Shown here: positions 47,863 to 56,744 of the stretch, piece after piece
Layout: each line of letters opens with the position of its first letter
Numbering within the stretch: the stretch's first letter is position 1
Assembly (NCBI RefSeq): GCF_000012485.1
Contig: NC_007512.1
Span: 1,759,501 to 1,823,500 of the forward strand
Source of the DNA: Pelodictyon luteolum DSM 273
GTDB taxonomy: Bacteria; Bacteroidota; Chlorobiia; Chlorobiales; Chlorobiaceae
Length of the DNA: 64,000 nucleotides
Reading direction: 5' to 3'
Position numbers and translations under genes: made by a program
The notes under the pieces: generated by a model
What the model was told of the DNA's origin: nothing
Database searches by the model: none
What the model saw: only the letters and a program-made list of their open reading frames with translations

Positions 47863-48246
47863 TTATCCTCCGATCAGTTCGCGGTAGGCGGCGGCGTCGA
47901 GCAGATTAGCGACTGAGGCCGGATCGGCGAGCTTCATCTTTACCATCCAGCCGCTGCCGTATGGGTCCTGGTTCACTGTTTCGGCGCTGTCCAGTCCGGC
48001 GTTCACCTCCAGGATCTCACCGGCCACGGGAGCGAACAGGTCGGCAACCGTCTTGACCGCTTCAACCGTTCCGAAAATCTCATGCTCCTTCAGGGCAGTG
48101 CCTGCGGGCTTCAGTTCCACGAACACGATGTCGCCGAGCTCCGACTGGGCGAAATCCGTGATGCCGACAAGCGCAGTCGCGCCATCGTCGAGCAGCTGTA
48201 TCCATTCATGGTCTTTGGTGTAGCGGAGAGCGGCTGGGACGTTCAT
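47863..48246 (-). CDS. gcvH: Glycine cleavage system H protein
   Basis: GcvH is the lipoylated carrier of the glycine cleavage system. The 127-residue protein has Y-T-K-D-H-E-W-I near the start, [19 protein letters not shown]-like sequence and the lipoylation segment G-T-V-E-A-V-K with Lys65. It leads gcvPA on the same strand. I looked for a glycine riboswitch upstream and saw none. Confidence 0.96.
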   Translation of the reverse strand: MNVPAALRYTKDHEWIQLLDDGATALVGITDFAQSELGDIVFVELKPAGTALKEHEIFGTVEAVKTVADLFAPVAGEILEVNAGLDSAETVNQDPYGSGWMVKMKLADPASVANLLDAAAYRELIGG

Positions 48247-48343
48247 GACAGAAAAGGTTAAGTGGTTGAAAACAGCTGATGCGCGTGGGTCAAGTTAATA
48301 CTTTTTTTCAAACAAATGCGACGCTGACGCCCTCGGCATCTCC

Positions 48344-49093
48344 CTAGGAGAGGCGCTGGCGCATGGCCTCATATAACATCACGCCCGCCGAAACGGAGAC
48401 GTTCAGCGACTCGACGCAACCCGCCATCGGAATGCGCACCACCCGGTCGCAGAACTCCATGGCTTCGGGAGCAAGGCCGGAGCCTTCCGCTCCGAGCACA
48501 ATGGCAGTGGCCTTCCTGAAATCGGCATCGGTATAGTTCGTTTCGGCCTCCATGTCGGTGGCGAGCACCTGAATCCCTTCGCGGTGGAGGAGCTCAAGGC
48601 ATCGCACCAGGCTTTTTACCTTGGCGACCCGCATGTGCGAAAGGGCACCGGCTGAAGCCTTGTGCACGACAGCGTTGACCGGAGCTCCCTTGCCCTCGAC
48701 AAGGACAACCCCATCGGCAGCGACAGCCTCGGCGGTCCGGATGATGGCCCCGATGTTGTGGGGATCGTCGAGCCCCTGCAGCACGACGAGCAGCGGCGCA
48801 CTGTTGCGCGGTGCGGCAAGCAGCTCCTCCACGGTGTAATAGCTGACCGTACTGATGAGGGCCGCCACCCCCTGATGCTTCGTGGTCCCTGCGATAAGCG
48901 AGAGCTTCTCGAGGCGGGCCTTTCCCGTCACGATCTTCTGGCGCCGCGCAGTAATGATGATCTCCTTCAGCTTCGGATGCGAAGTGTTGAACTGGAAATA
49001 GATTTTCTCGACGCTCTCCGGCTTTTCGCGGAGAAGTTCAAGGACAGCGTTGCGTCCGTAGACGAGGTTTTCGGGATGTTCCCCTTCCATCAT
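48344..49093 (-). CDS. rlmB: TrmH/SpoU-family RNA 2'-O-methyltransferase
   Basis: This 249-residue SPOUT methyltransferase likely methylates 23S rRNA (RlmB type, Gm2251). It has the N-terminal substrate-binding domain (VYGRNAVLELL at about 10-20) and the three SpoU motifs: LDDPHNIGAIIRTAEAVAADG, A-I-V-L-G-A-E-G-S-G-L and R-I-P-M-A-G-C-V-E-S-L-N-V-S-V-S-A-G. Start is 49093 or the next Met codon; the long open frame upstream is non-coding. Target RNA is by family analogy. Confidence 0.88.
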   Translation of the reverse strand: MMEGEHPENLVYGRNAVLELLREKPESVEKIYFQFNTSHPKLKEIIITARRQKIVTGKARLEKLSLIAGTTKHQGVAALISTVSYYTVEELLAAPRNSAPLLVVLQGLDDPHNIGAIIRTAEAVAADGVVLVEGKGAPVNAVVHKASAGALSHMRVAKVKSLVRCLELLHREGIQVLATDMEAETNYTDADFRKATAIVLGAEGSGLAPEAMEFCDRVVRIPMAGCVESLNVSVSAGVMLYEAMRQRLS

Positions 49094-49349
49094 GAGTCTG
49101 GAAAATGGCAGAATTATGCAAAAGAATCGGCCCGCAAAAACACGGCCCGCGGTGAGTCCCTGTAAGCGGGAGAGGGATACCTGAATGTAATTAAATTCAG
49201 CAATATCAGATTTTTTTTCTATCTTGCTATTCGCCTTGAATCGATTTTTTTCTCTGGCAGAAGCAACTAATTCCACTCCATCCGCAGTTGTTTCTGTCGT
49301 ACAGTATTTGTACATGCGTTTCATCAATACAAATCCAGTGACAGCCAGT

Positions 49350-52300
49350 ATGAGCCGGACATATAAAACCATGGAAGGAAATGAAGCGCTCGCTTATGTC
49401 TCCTACCGCACCAGCGAAGTAATCTGCATCTATCCAATCACACCGGCATCACCGATGGGCGAGTATTCGGATGCATGGGCAGCCGAAGGGAAAAAGAACA
49501 TCTGGGGCACCGTTCCGAAAATCGACGAACTGCAGAGCGAAGCCGGTGCGGCGGCCGCAGTCCACGGCGCACTCCAGACCGGATCACTGACCACCACCTT
49601 TACCGCATCGCAGGGGCTCCTTCTGATGATCCCCAACATGTACAAAATTGCCGGCGAACTCACCCCCTGCGTCATCCATGTCTCGGCACGTTCACTGGCC
49701 GCTCAGGGCCTCTCCATCTTCGGCGATCACAGCGATGTCATGTCCGTCCGCGGCACGGGCTTCTCGCTTCTGGCTTCAAGCTCGGTCCAGGAGGCAATGG
49801 ACATAGGTCTCATCTCCGCAGCAGCGACGCTTGAATCGCGCGTCCCTGTCATGCACTTCTTCGACGGTTTCCGTACCTCCCACGAAATCGCAAAAATCGA
49901 GGTCGTTTCAGACGATGTCATCAAGGCGATGGTCCCCGAGGATCTCGTCATCGCAAACCGCAGCCGCCGCATGACCCCCGACGCACCATTCATCCGCGGC
50001 ACCTCGCAGAACCCCGACACCTATTTCCAGGGCAGGGAGACGGTGAACAGCTACTACACCGCAGCCTCCGACATCACCCAGCGGATGATGGACAGGTTCG
50101 GTGAGCTGACCGGCCGCAACTACAAAATCTACCAGTACTACGGAGCACCTGACGCCGAGCGCGTCGTCGTGCTCATGGGCTCCGGCGTCGAAACCGTCCG
50201 CGAGACCGTTGAATACCTAAACAAAAGCGGCGAAAAGGTCGGCGTCATCAATGTCCGCCTCTTCCGTCCGTTCGACATCGAGCGTTTTGTCGCCGCATTC
50301 CCCAAGAGCGTCAAGTCCGTTTCGATCCTCGACCGTGTCAAGGAGCCGGGCAGCGCAGGCGAACCCCTTTACCTCGATGGCGTCAACGCCCTCATGGAAG
50401 GTGTCTCCAAAGGACTCCTTACAGCCATGCCGAAAGTCACCGGAGGCCGCTACGGGCTCTCTTCGAAAGAGTTCACCCCCGCCATGGTCAAGGGCGTGTT
50501 CGACAACATGGCCGCGGCCTCGCCGAAGAACCACTTCACCGTCGGCATCGTTGACGACGTCACACACCTGAGCCTCGACTACGACCACGCGTTCTCCATC
50601 GAGCCGGACGAGATGTTCCGCGCACTTTTCTACGGCCTCGGATCCGACGGTACGGTCGGCGCCAACAAGAACAGCATCAAGATCATCGGCGAAAACACCC
50701 CGAACTACGCTCAGGGCTACTTCGTCTACGACTCCAAGAAGGCGGGATCAATCACGACCTCGCACCTTCGCTTCGGACCCAAAGAGATCCATTCGACCTA
50801 CCTCATCACCGAGGCCCAGTTCATCGGCTGCCACCACTGGATCTTCCTCGAGATGATCGACCTGGTTAAAAACCTCAAGAAAGGCGGTACGCTGCTCCTC
50901 AACTCGCACTTCTCCCCCGAAGAGATATGGGACAACCTGCCGCGCACCGTGCAGGAGCACCTGATTGCAAAAGAGGCGAAGATGTACTCGATCGACGCTT
51001 ACAAGGTTGCCGGCGAGAGCGGCATGGGCCAGCGCATCAACACCATCATGCAGGCCTGCTTCTTCGCCATCTCCGGTGTTCTCCCCCGTGAGGAGGCCAT
51101 CCTGCAGATCAAGCACGCCATCAGGGTTACCTACGGCAAGAAAGGCGATGAGATCGTCAACCAGAACATCAAGGCAGTCGACAACACGCTGGCCAACCTG
51201 CATGAAGTCGCAATCGGCGCAGTCGCCGACAGCAAGAAAACGCTGCGTGCACCAATCGTCGGAGAAGCCCCCGACTTTGTCTGCAACGTCCTTGCCAAGA
51301 TCATTGCGGGCGAAGGCGATGAAATCCCCGTAAGCGCCCTTCCGGCAGACGGCACCTACCCGACCGGAACCGCGAAGTTTGAAAAACGCAATCTGGCCTC
51401 GCATATCCCGGTCTGGGAACCCGACCTCTGCATCGAGTGCGGAAAATGCACTATGGTGTGCCCCCACGCGGCAATCCGCGCAAAGGTCTACGACCCGAAA
51501 TACCTCGAGAACGCCCCCCGCACATACAAATCGATGGAAGCCAAGGGTGTGAACTGGGAAGGCATGAAGTACACAATACAGGTGGCTCCCGAGGACTGCA
51601 CCGGCTGTAAGGTCTGTGCGCACATCTGCCCGGCCCGCGACAAGGCGAACCCAGAGCGCAAAGCGCTCAACATGGCGCCGCAGGAGCCGCTTCGCGAAAC
51701 GGAAGTCGACAACTGGAACTACTACGTCAACATCCCGGAATTCGACCGTACGAAAATCAACCCGAAGCTGATCAAGGAACAGCAGCTGCAGGAACCTCTC
51801 TTCGAGTTCTCGGGCGCCTGCTCGGGATGCGGCGAAACCCCGTACGTGAAGCTGATGACCCAGCTATTCGGCGACCGCCTCGTCATCGGCAACGCCACCG
51901 GCTGTTCATCGATCTACGGAGGAAACCTGCCGACCACCCCGTATACCTGCAATGCAGAGGGTCTCGGACCGACATGGTCCAACTCCCTGTTTGAGGATAC
52001 CGCGGAGTTTGCTCTCGGATTCAGGATCTCCATCGACAAGCAGCAGGAATATGCCTCTGAACTCCTCCGGAGAATGTCCGGCACCGTCGGCGACACCCTC
52101 GTCGGTGAAATCCTCGAAGCCCGCCAGGTAAGTGAGCCCGAAATCTTCGAGCAGCGGAAACGCGTGGCGGTACTTAAATCGAAAATTGCCGGCATCGGTT
52201 CCTCCGACGCAAAGAACCTGCTCTCGGTTGCTGACATGCTCGTCAAAAAGAGCGTCTGGGGTGTGGGTGGAGATGGCTGGGCCTATGACATCGGCTACGG

Positions 52301-52904
52301 CGGCGTCGACCATGTCACTGCAGGCAACAAGAACGTCAACCTTCTGGTTCTCGATACCGAGGTCTACTCCAACACCGGCGGACAGGCGTCGAAAGCCACC
52401 CCGAAAGCGGCGATTGCAAAATTCGCTGCAGCCGGCCGGCCGGTCACGAAGAAAGATCTTGGGCTTATCTCGATGAGCTACGGCAGCGCCTATGTTGCAT
52501 CGGTTGCCCTCGGTGCCCGTGACGAACAGACCCTCAGGGCGTTCCTTGAAGCAGAGGCTTACGATGGCCCCTCGATCATCATTGCATACTCGCACTGTAT
52601 TGCGCACGGCATCAACATGGAACACGGCCTTGACAATCAGAAAGCAGCCGTTGATTCGGGTCACTGGCTCCTCTTCCGCTACAACCCGGACCGCATGAAA
52701 GAGGGGCTGAACCCCCTGCAGCTTGACTCGAAGAAGCCGAAAATCCCTGTGGCGCAGTTCCTCAATATGGAGAACCGCTTCAGGATGCTCAAGAAAAGCC
52801 ACCCGGAGATTGCCGACGTCTACTTCGAAGCAATCCAGAAAGAGGTGGACGCCCGCTATGCTCATTACGAGTACCTGGCAGCACGCACCTTCGAGGCCAA
52901 GTAA
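49350..52904 (+). CDS. nifJ: Pyruvate:ferredoxin oxidoreductase (single chain)
   Basis: This 1184-residue enzyme interconverts pyruvate with acetyl-CoA plus CO2, using ferredoxin. In green sulfur bacteria it works as pyruvate synthase next to the reverse TCA cycle. Domains in order: N-terminal pyrimidine-binding domain (YRTSEVICIYPITPASPMGE), central domains, two 4Fe-4S motifs (CIECGKCTMVC and CTGCKVCAHIC, about residues 692-760), then the TPP domain with C-S-G-C-G-E-T and GNATGCSSIYGGNLPTTPYT and the late GGDGWAYDIGYGG. The upstream 256 bp contain AT-rich stretches suited to a promoter; in-frame codons before 49350 are not family-like. A terminator follows. Confidence 0.96.
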   Translation: MSRTYKTMEGNEALAYVSYRTSEVICIYPITPASPMGEYSDAWAAEGKKNIWGTVPKIDELQSEAGAAAAVHGALQTGSLTTTFTASQGLLLMIPNMYKIAGELTPCVIHVSARSLAAQGLSIFGDHSDVMSVRGTGFSLLASSSVQEAMDIGLISAAATLESRVPVMHFFDGFRTSHEIAKIEVVSDDVIKAMVPEDLVIANRSRRMTPDAPFIRGTSQNPDTYFQGRETVNSYYTAASDITQRMMDRFGELTGRNYKIYQYYGAPDAERVVVLMGSGVETVRETVEYLNKSGEKVGVINVRLFRPFDIERFVAAFPKSVKSVSILDRVKEPGSAGEPLYLDGVNALMEGVSKGLLTAMPKVTGGRYGLSSKEFTPAMVKGVFDNMAAASPKNHFTVGIVDDVTHLSLDYDHAFSIEPDEMFRALFYGLGSDGTVGANKNSIKIIGENTPNYAQGYFVYDSKKAGSITTSHLRFGPKEIHSTYLITEAQFIGCHHWIFLEMIDLVKNLKKGGTLLLNSHFSPEEIWDNLPRTVQEHLIAKEAKMYSIDAYKVAGESGMGQRINTIMQACFFAISGVLPREEAILQIKHAIRVTYGKKGDEIVNQNIKAVDNTLANLHEVAIGAVADSKKTLRAPIVGEAPDFVCNVLAKIIAGEGDEIPVSALPADGTYPTGTAKFEKRNLASHIPVWEPDLCIECGKCTMVCPHAAIRAKVYDPKYLENAPRTYKSMEAKGVNWEGMKYTIQVAPEDCTGCKVCAHICPARDKANPERKALNMAPQEPLRETEVDNWNYYVNIPEFDRTKINPKLIKEQQLQEPLFEFSGACSGCGETPYVKLMTQLFGDRLVIGNATGCSSIYGGNLPTTPYTCNAEGLGPTWSNSLFEDTAEFALGFRISIDKQQEYASELLRRMSGTVGDTLVGEILEARQVSEPEIFEQRKRVAVLKSKIAGIGSSDAKNLLSVADMLVKKSVWGVGGDGWAYDIGYGGVDHVTAGNKNVNLLVLDTEVYSNTGGQASKATPKAAIAKFAAAGRPVTKKDLGLISMSYGSAYVASVALGARDEQTLRAFLEAEAYDGPSIIIAYSHCIAHGINMEHGLDNQKAAVDSGHWLLFRYNPDRMKEGLNPLQLDSKKPKIPVAQFLNMENRFRMLKKSHPEIADVYFEAIQKEVDARYAHYEYLAARTFEAK

Positions 52905-52931
52905 AGCCATTCTGTTCAGTCAGAAACAAAG

Positions 52932-52958
52932 AACGGCGGGAACCCCCCGCCGTTTTTT
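52932..52958 (+). terminator. Terminator of nifJ
   Basis: A perfect 9-bp stem AACGGCGGG/CCCGCCGTT with a 5-base loop runs into a TTTTTT tract, 28 bp after nifJ. Confidence 0.9.
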
Positions 52959-52982
52959 GTTATCGCTTCCATTACCGCCCGT

Positions 52983-54731
52983 TCACGATCCTGTTGGCGG
53001 AAGAGCACGATTCAGCTCCAGCTCTTCGGCCTTCTTCTGCATGGCTTCGGACTTTTCCAGTTCTCCTGCAGCCCTATAGAGTTCAGCGAGATGGCGGGCT
53101 ATCTCAGGCTCAAGAGGCTCCAGTTCCATTGCCCGTTCAAGACGAATACGAGCCTCCTTAAGCTCTCCCTGACGGTAGAGGATCCAGCCGAGCGTGTCAA
53201 GATAAACCCCGCTGTCGGGCTCTTTCGCCACCGCCGCTTCGGCCAACTGGCGCGCTCTCTTGAGGTCGGAGCCTACTATGGTGAGGCTGTATGCAAGGTT
53301 GTTCAGAACAAGGGCGTTGCCGGGCTCGAGAACCAGCAACTGCTCATACAACGGCATGCTTTTGGCTGGAACCCCCATGGTATCGTAAGCAAACGCCAGG
53401 GTACTGAGCGCCCGCTCCTGAAGCTCACGGCGTTCCAGTATTCGCCTTGAGCGAAGCGCCTGCTCAAGCAAAGGCACCGCCTGGCGAGCCTTGCCAGACT
53501 CATAAAGCACATAGCCCTCCAGAATCTGGAACCGCAGCCGTTCGGAGGGAAAATCCCGTCTGGCGCGAAGCACGACCCTCTGGGCGGCAGAGAACTGCCG
53601 GGATACCAGAAGAGCGGACACCAGGCTCTCGCGCAGGTCGCTGTTTTTCTGGTCCAGCGGAACAGCCGCCCTGAAATCCCTTAGCGCGCCACCCAGATCA
53701 TCTGCACGCATGCGTGCCCATCCCCTCAGCATCAGCGCCTCAGCGCTCTCTGGATGGCGGCGGCATGTCTCATCGAGCATGATTCTCGACGGGATGCGGT
53801 AGAGGCTGTCCGATACCGACTCCGAAAGATAAAACCGGGTCAGTTCGAGTTTTTTCGGAAGAGCGGGACGAAGGGTATCGTAGAAGCTCAGAAGGTCTGA
53901 ACGGAACGACATCATATCTTTCGAACGGACAGAGACCTCGAAGAGTGCCAGCCATGCGGGAATGAAACCGGGCGAGGCGTCAATGGCCTCACGGAAAGTA
54001 GAGGCCGCATCGGCATAGTCGCCGGTGCGAAGGTACAACCCGCCGAGAGTGAGCCGGAGCCGTTCATCCCCGTTGCCGCCCTTTGTCATTTCCCGAAGCG
54101 AGGCGATGGCCTCCGGGTACCGTTGCATCCTGATCTGGAGCAGGAGCACATGGGAACGGGCCGTCTCATTGCCGGGATCAAGGCTCAGCACCCGCTGGAA
54201 CACCGACAGCGCCTCTGCGGGCTGTTCAGCCGCAAGGTGCTCCATGGCGAGCCATGTCAGCAGCTCCGTGTTGCCGGGGTCCATATGGGCCAGCTTCCCG
54301 TATAGTTGCACCGCCCTCTTCGGCTCGCCCATCGCATGGGAAACATCGGCAAGCAGACCGAGTGCATGGCGGTTGGAAGGGCTCAATGCAGCACACCGCT
54401 CTGCGTACACCCTCGCTGAATCGAGCTCCCCGAGGGAAAGAAAGGCCTTTGCCGTTGAAAAGTAAAGCGCGGCATTCAGGGGCTGGCGGCGGAGCAGCTC
54501 ATGGTATCCTTTGATGGCGCCGGGGTGATCGCCTCTGGCATCGAGGAATGATGCCCGCAGGAACTCCCGCTCCATCACAGCATCAAGGGAATCACTGCGG
54601 GCTGCCATCTCGGCTTTACGCGCGGGACCGGAGCTGCATGAGGCTGTGAACAACAGAATGAAGAAAAACGAGACCGTCCATATGGCGCGAAGCGCAGATC
54701 GCTGCCTATGTCGCCAAAGCCCTTCAGACAT
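52983..54731 (-). CDS. Tetratricopeptide-repeat lipoprotein
   Basis: This 582-residue protein starts with a basic region and hydrophobic helix ending in the lipobox F-T-A-S-C (about residues 28-32), so it is likely a lipoprotein. The rest is a chain of TPR units, with repeated A-L-x-x-F/Y and P-G/D-N motifs (for example VLSLDPGNETAR, LLVLEPGNALVLNNLAYSL, AMELEPLEPEIARHLAELY). TPR proteins hold protein complexes together; the partner is unknown. The start overlaps the ruvB stop by 8 bp. Met codons a little upstream are alternatives. Confidence 0.8.
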   Translation of the reverse strand: MSEGLWRHRQRSALRAIWTVSFFFILLFTASCSSGPARKAEMAARSDSLDAVMEREFLRASFLDARGDHPGAIKGYHELLRRQPLNAALYFSTAKAFLSLGELDSARVYAERCAALSPSNRHALGLLADVSHAMGEPKRAVQLYGKLAHMDPGNTELLTWLAMEHLAAEQPAEALSVFQRVLSLDPGNETARSHVLLLQIRMQRYPEAIASLREMTKGGNGDERLRLTLGGLYLRTGDYADAASTFREAIDASPGFIPAWLALFEVSVRSKDMMSFRSDLLSFYDTLRPALPKKLELTRFYLSESVSDSLYRIPSRIMLDETCRRHPESAEALMLRGWARMRADDLGGALRDFRAAVPLDQKNSDLRESLVSALLVSRQFSAAQRVVLRARRDFPSERLRFQILEGYVLYESGKARQAVPLLEQALRSRRILERRELQERALSTLAFAYDTMGVPAKSMPLYEQLLVLEPGNALVLNNLAYSLTIVGSDLKRARQLAEAAVAKEPDSGVYLDTLGWILYRQGELKEARIRLERAMELEPLEPEIARHLAELYRAAGELEKSEAMQKKAEELELNRALPPTGS

Positions 54732-55776
54732 GCTCCTGCCCATCGAACAGAGTTCCCCGAAGTGCGGAGCTTCCATCCGAGAACCTTAGCAGCGCCCGCT
54801 GTGTAGCCACCCTTCCCCGGGGGGTGCGGGAGAGATAGCCCGCCTGGATGAGGTATGGTTCATAGACCTCCTCGATGGTATCCTGCTCCTCTCCGACCGA
54901 GACTGCGAGCGAACCGACGCCGACCGGCCCGCCGCTGAAACGGTTGACGACAGCATCCATGATCTTCTTGTCCATCTCATCAAGCCCCTCTTCGTCGATT
55001 TCAAGAGAGTCGAGGGTCTTCATGGCCGTCGGGCGGCTGATGATCTCCATACCGTCAACCTGGGCGAAATCCCTGGCACGGCGGAGCAGGCGGTTGGCGA
55101 TGCGGGGGGTTCCGCGTGACCGCCCGGCGATTTCTGAAGCCGCATCCCTCTCGATGCCGATGCCGAGTATGGTGGATGATCGCATGAGGATCGTTTCGAG
55201 CAGCTCGGGCGGATAATAGTCGAACCGGTTGCTGATGCCGAAGCGGGCCCTGAGCGGAGCGGTCAGGAGTCCGGAACGTGTCGTCGCGCCGACGAGGGTG
55301 AAGGGCTCGACCTTGAGCTGGACGGCCCGTGCCGAAGGGCCGCTGTCGAGCATGATGTCGATGCGGAAATCCTCCATGGCCGAGTACAGGTATTCCTCGA
55401 CAGCCGGCGGCATACGGTGGATCTCATCGATGAAGAGCACATCACCCTTCTGCAGGCTAGTCAGAATCCCTGCCAGATTCCCCGCTTTGTCGAGCATTGG
55501 TCCGGAAGTCGCTTTCAGTGAGCCGCCCATCTCTTCGGCGATGATGTGGGCGAGGGTCGTCTTGCCGAGTCCGGGAGGACCGGAAAGCAGCACATGATCG
55601 AGGGCGTCACCGCGCATCCTGGCCGCGGAGATGAACACCTTCAAGTTGTCGGTCAGCCGTTGCTGGCCCGTGAAGTCTTCCATCCGCCGTGGACGGATCT
55701 GGTCTTCAATCCGCAGTTCGACGGCATCTACGGGGGTATTGAGCAGTTCTATTCTCAAATGGCTCCCTGGTTTCAC
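54724..55776 (-). CDS. ruvB: Holliday junction ATPase RuvB
   Basis: RuvB drives branch migration of Holliday junctions with RuvA. The 350-residue AAA+ protein has I-R-P-R-R-M-E-D-F-T-G-Q, Walker A LSGPPGLGKTTLAH, Walker B LFIDEIHR, G-A-T-T-R-S-G-L-L-T-A-P-L-R-A-R-F-G and the C-terminal R-T-P-R-G-R-V-A-T DNA-binding segment. It starts with GTG overlapping the stop of the upstream permease gene (GTGA), an unusual coupling of a repair gene to a transporter. ruvA and ruvC are not in the window. Confidence 0.96.
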   Translation of the reverse strand: MKPGSHLRIELLNTPVDAVELRIEDQIRPRRMEDFTGQQRLTDNLKVFISAARMRGDALDHVLLSGPPGLGKTTLAHIIAEEMGGSLKATSGPMLDKAGNLAGILTSLQKGDVLFIDEIHRMPPAVEEYLYSAMEDFRIDIMLDSGPSARAVQLKVEPFTLVGATTRSGLLTAPLRARFGISNRFDYYPPELLETILMRSSTILGIGIERDAASEIAGRSRGTPRIANRLLRRARDFAQVDGMEIISRPTAMKTLDSLEIDEEGLDEMDKKIMDAVVNRFSGGPVGVGSLAVSVGEEQDTIEEVYEPYLIQAGYLSRTPRGRVATQRALLRFSDGSSALRGTLFDGQEHV

Positions 55777-56738
55777 AGCTTGATCCTGGGATCAACGACA
55801 GCGTAGAGCACATCGGCAACGAGGTTGCCGAAGACGATGAGGATCCCGGAAATGAAAGTATTGGCGATGATAAGCGGATAGTCCCGCGCAAAAATGGCTT
55901 CAACCGTTACCCGGCCCATCCCGGGAAAGGCGAAAATCACTTCAATGAATAGAGCCCCGCTGAAGATGAACGGCAAGGAACTGCCCATGAGGGTGATGAC
56001 GGGAAGCAGGGCATTGCGGAGCGCATGGCGGAATATGACCAGCCTTTCAGGAAGACCCTTCGCCCGTGCGGTGCGGATATAGTCCTGGCGGATCACCTCC
56101 AACATGCTCCCGCGGACATAACGGGCAATGCCAGCTGCGCCATTGATGCTGAGCACCGTTACAGGCAGAAACAGGTGCCATAGACGGTCCATGGCAAATC
56201 CGATCGGGCCGAACCCTTCAGCTCCCACCTCATTCAGGCCGGAGGCGGGAAAAAGCGGGAACTTGAGGGCAAAGATGATGATCATCATGAGGGCGAACCA
56301 GAACTCCGGCATGGAATAGAAGAAGAGCGCCGTCACGGTCAGGAACCGGTCGATGAAACTGTTCTGCCGGACGGCCGATATCACACCGATGAGGATGCCG
56401 AAGGTGAAGTTGGCTATGAGGGTAAGGAGCGCAATGGTCACGGTGATCGGAAGCGCACTGGCGATGACCTCCAGCACCGGCTGCTGGGCACGGCTGAAGC
56501 TTCTTCCGAAATCACCCTGCAGGACATGACCGAGCCACTTCACATACTGGATCGGCAGGGGGTCGTTCAGACCGTACTGCTCCCGGATCTGCATGGCGAC
56601 GTTGGGGCTGATGCCCGGCTGGATGAAAAATGCCGCAGGGTCGCCCGGCGCGAGACGGATGATGAAGAATGTAAGGGTCAGGACCCCGAAGATGAGCGGG
56701 ATGGCAATCAGGAGCCGTTTGAAAATATAGGTCAGCAT
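55773..56738 (-). CDS. oppB: Peptide-type ABC transporter permease (DppB/OppB)
   Basis: This 321-residue permease has the start MLTYIFKRLLIAIPLIFGVLTLTFFIIRLAPGDPA and six membrane helices of the OppB/DppB family, with the G-S-M-L-E-V-I-R-Q-D-Y-I-R-T-A-R-A-K-G-L EAA loop that binds the ATPase. It follows the substrate-binding protein by 6 bp. The second permease and ATPases (C, D, F) are not here, so they must be encoded elsewhere or borrowed. Confidence 0.92.
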   Translation of the reverse strand: MLTYIFKRLLIAIPLIFGVLTLTFFIIRLAPGDPAAFFIQPGISPNVAMQIREQYGLNDPLPIQYVKWLGHVLQGDFGRSFSRAQQPVLEVIASALPITVTIALLTLIANFTFGILIGVISAVRQNSFIDRFLTVTALFFYSMPEFWFALMMIIIFALKFPLFPASGLNEVGAEGFGPIGFAMDRLWHLFLPVTVLSINGAAGIARYVRGSMLEVIRQDYIRTARAKGLPERLVIFRHALRNALLPVITLMGSSLPFIFSGALFIEVIFAFPGMGRVTVEAIFARDYPLIIANTFISGILIVFGNLVADVLYAVVDPRIKL

Positions 56739-56744
56739 GCGGTT

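Noticed and set aside
48247-48343. Glycine riboswitch before gcvH
   Set aside because: The 97-bp spacer is too short for a tandem aptamer and lacks its conserved core.
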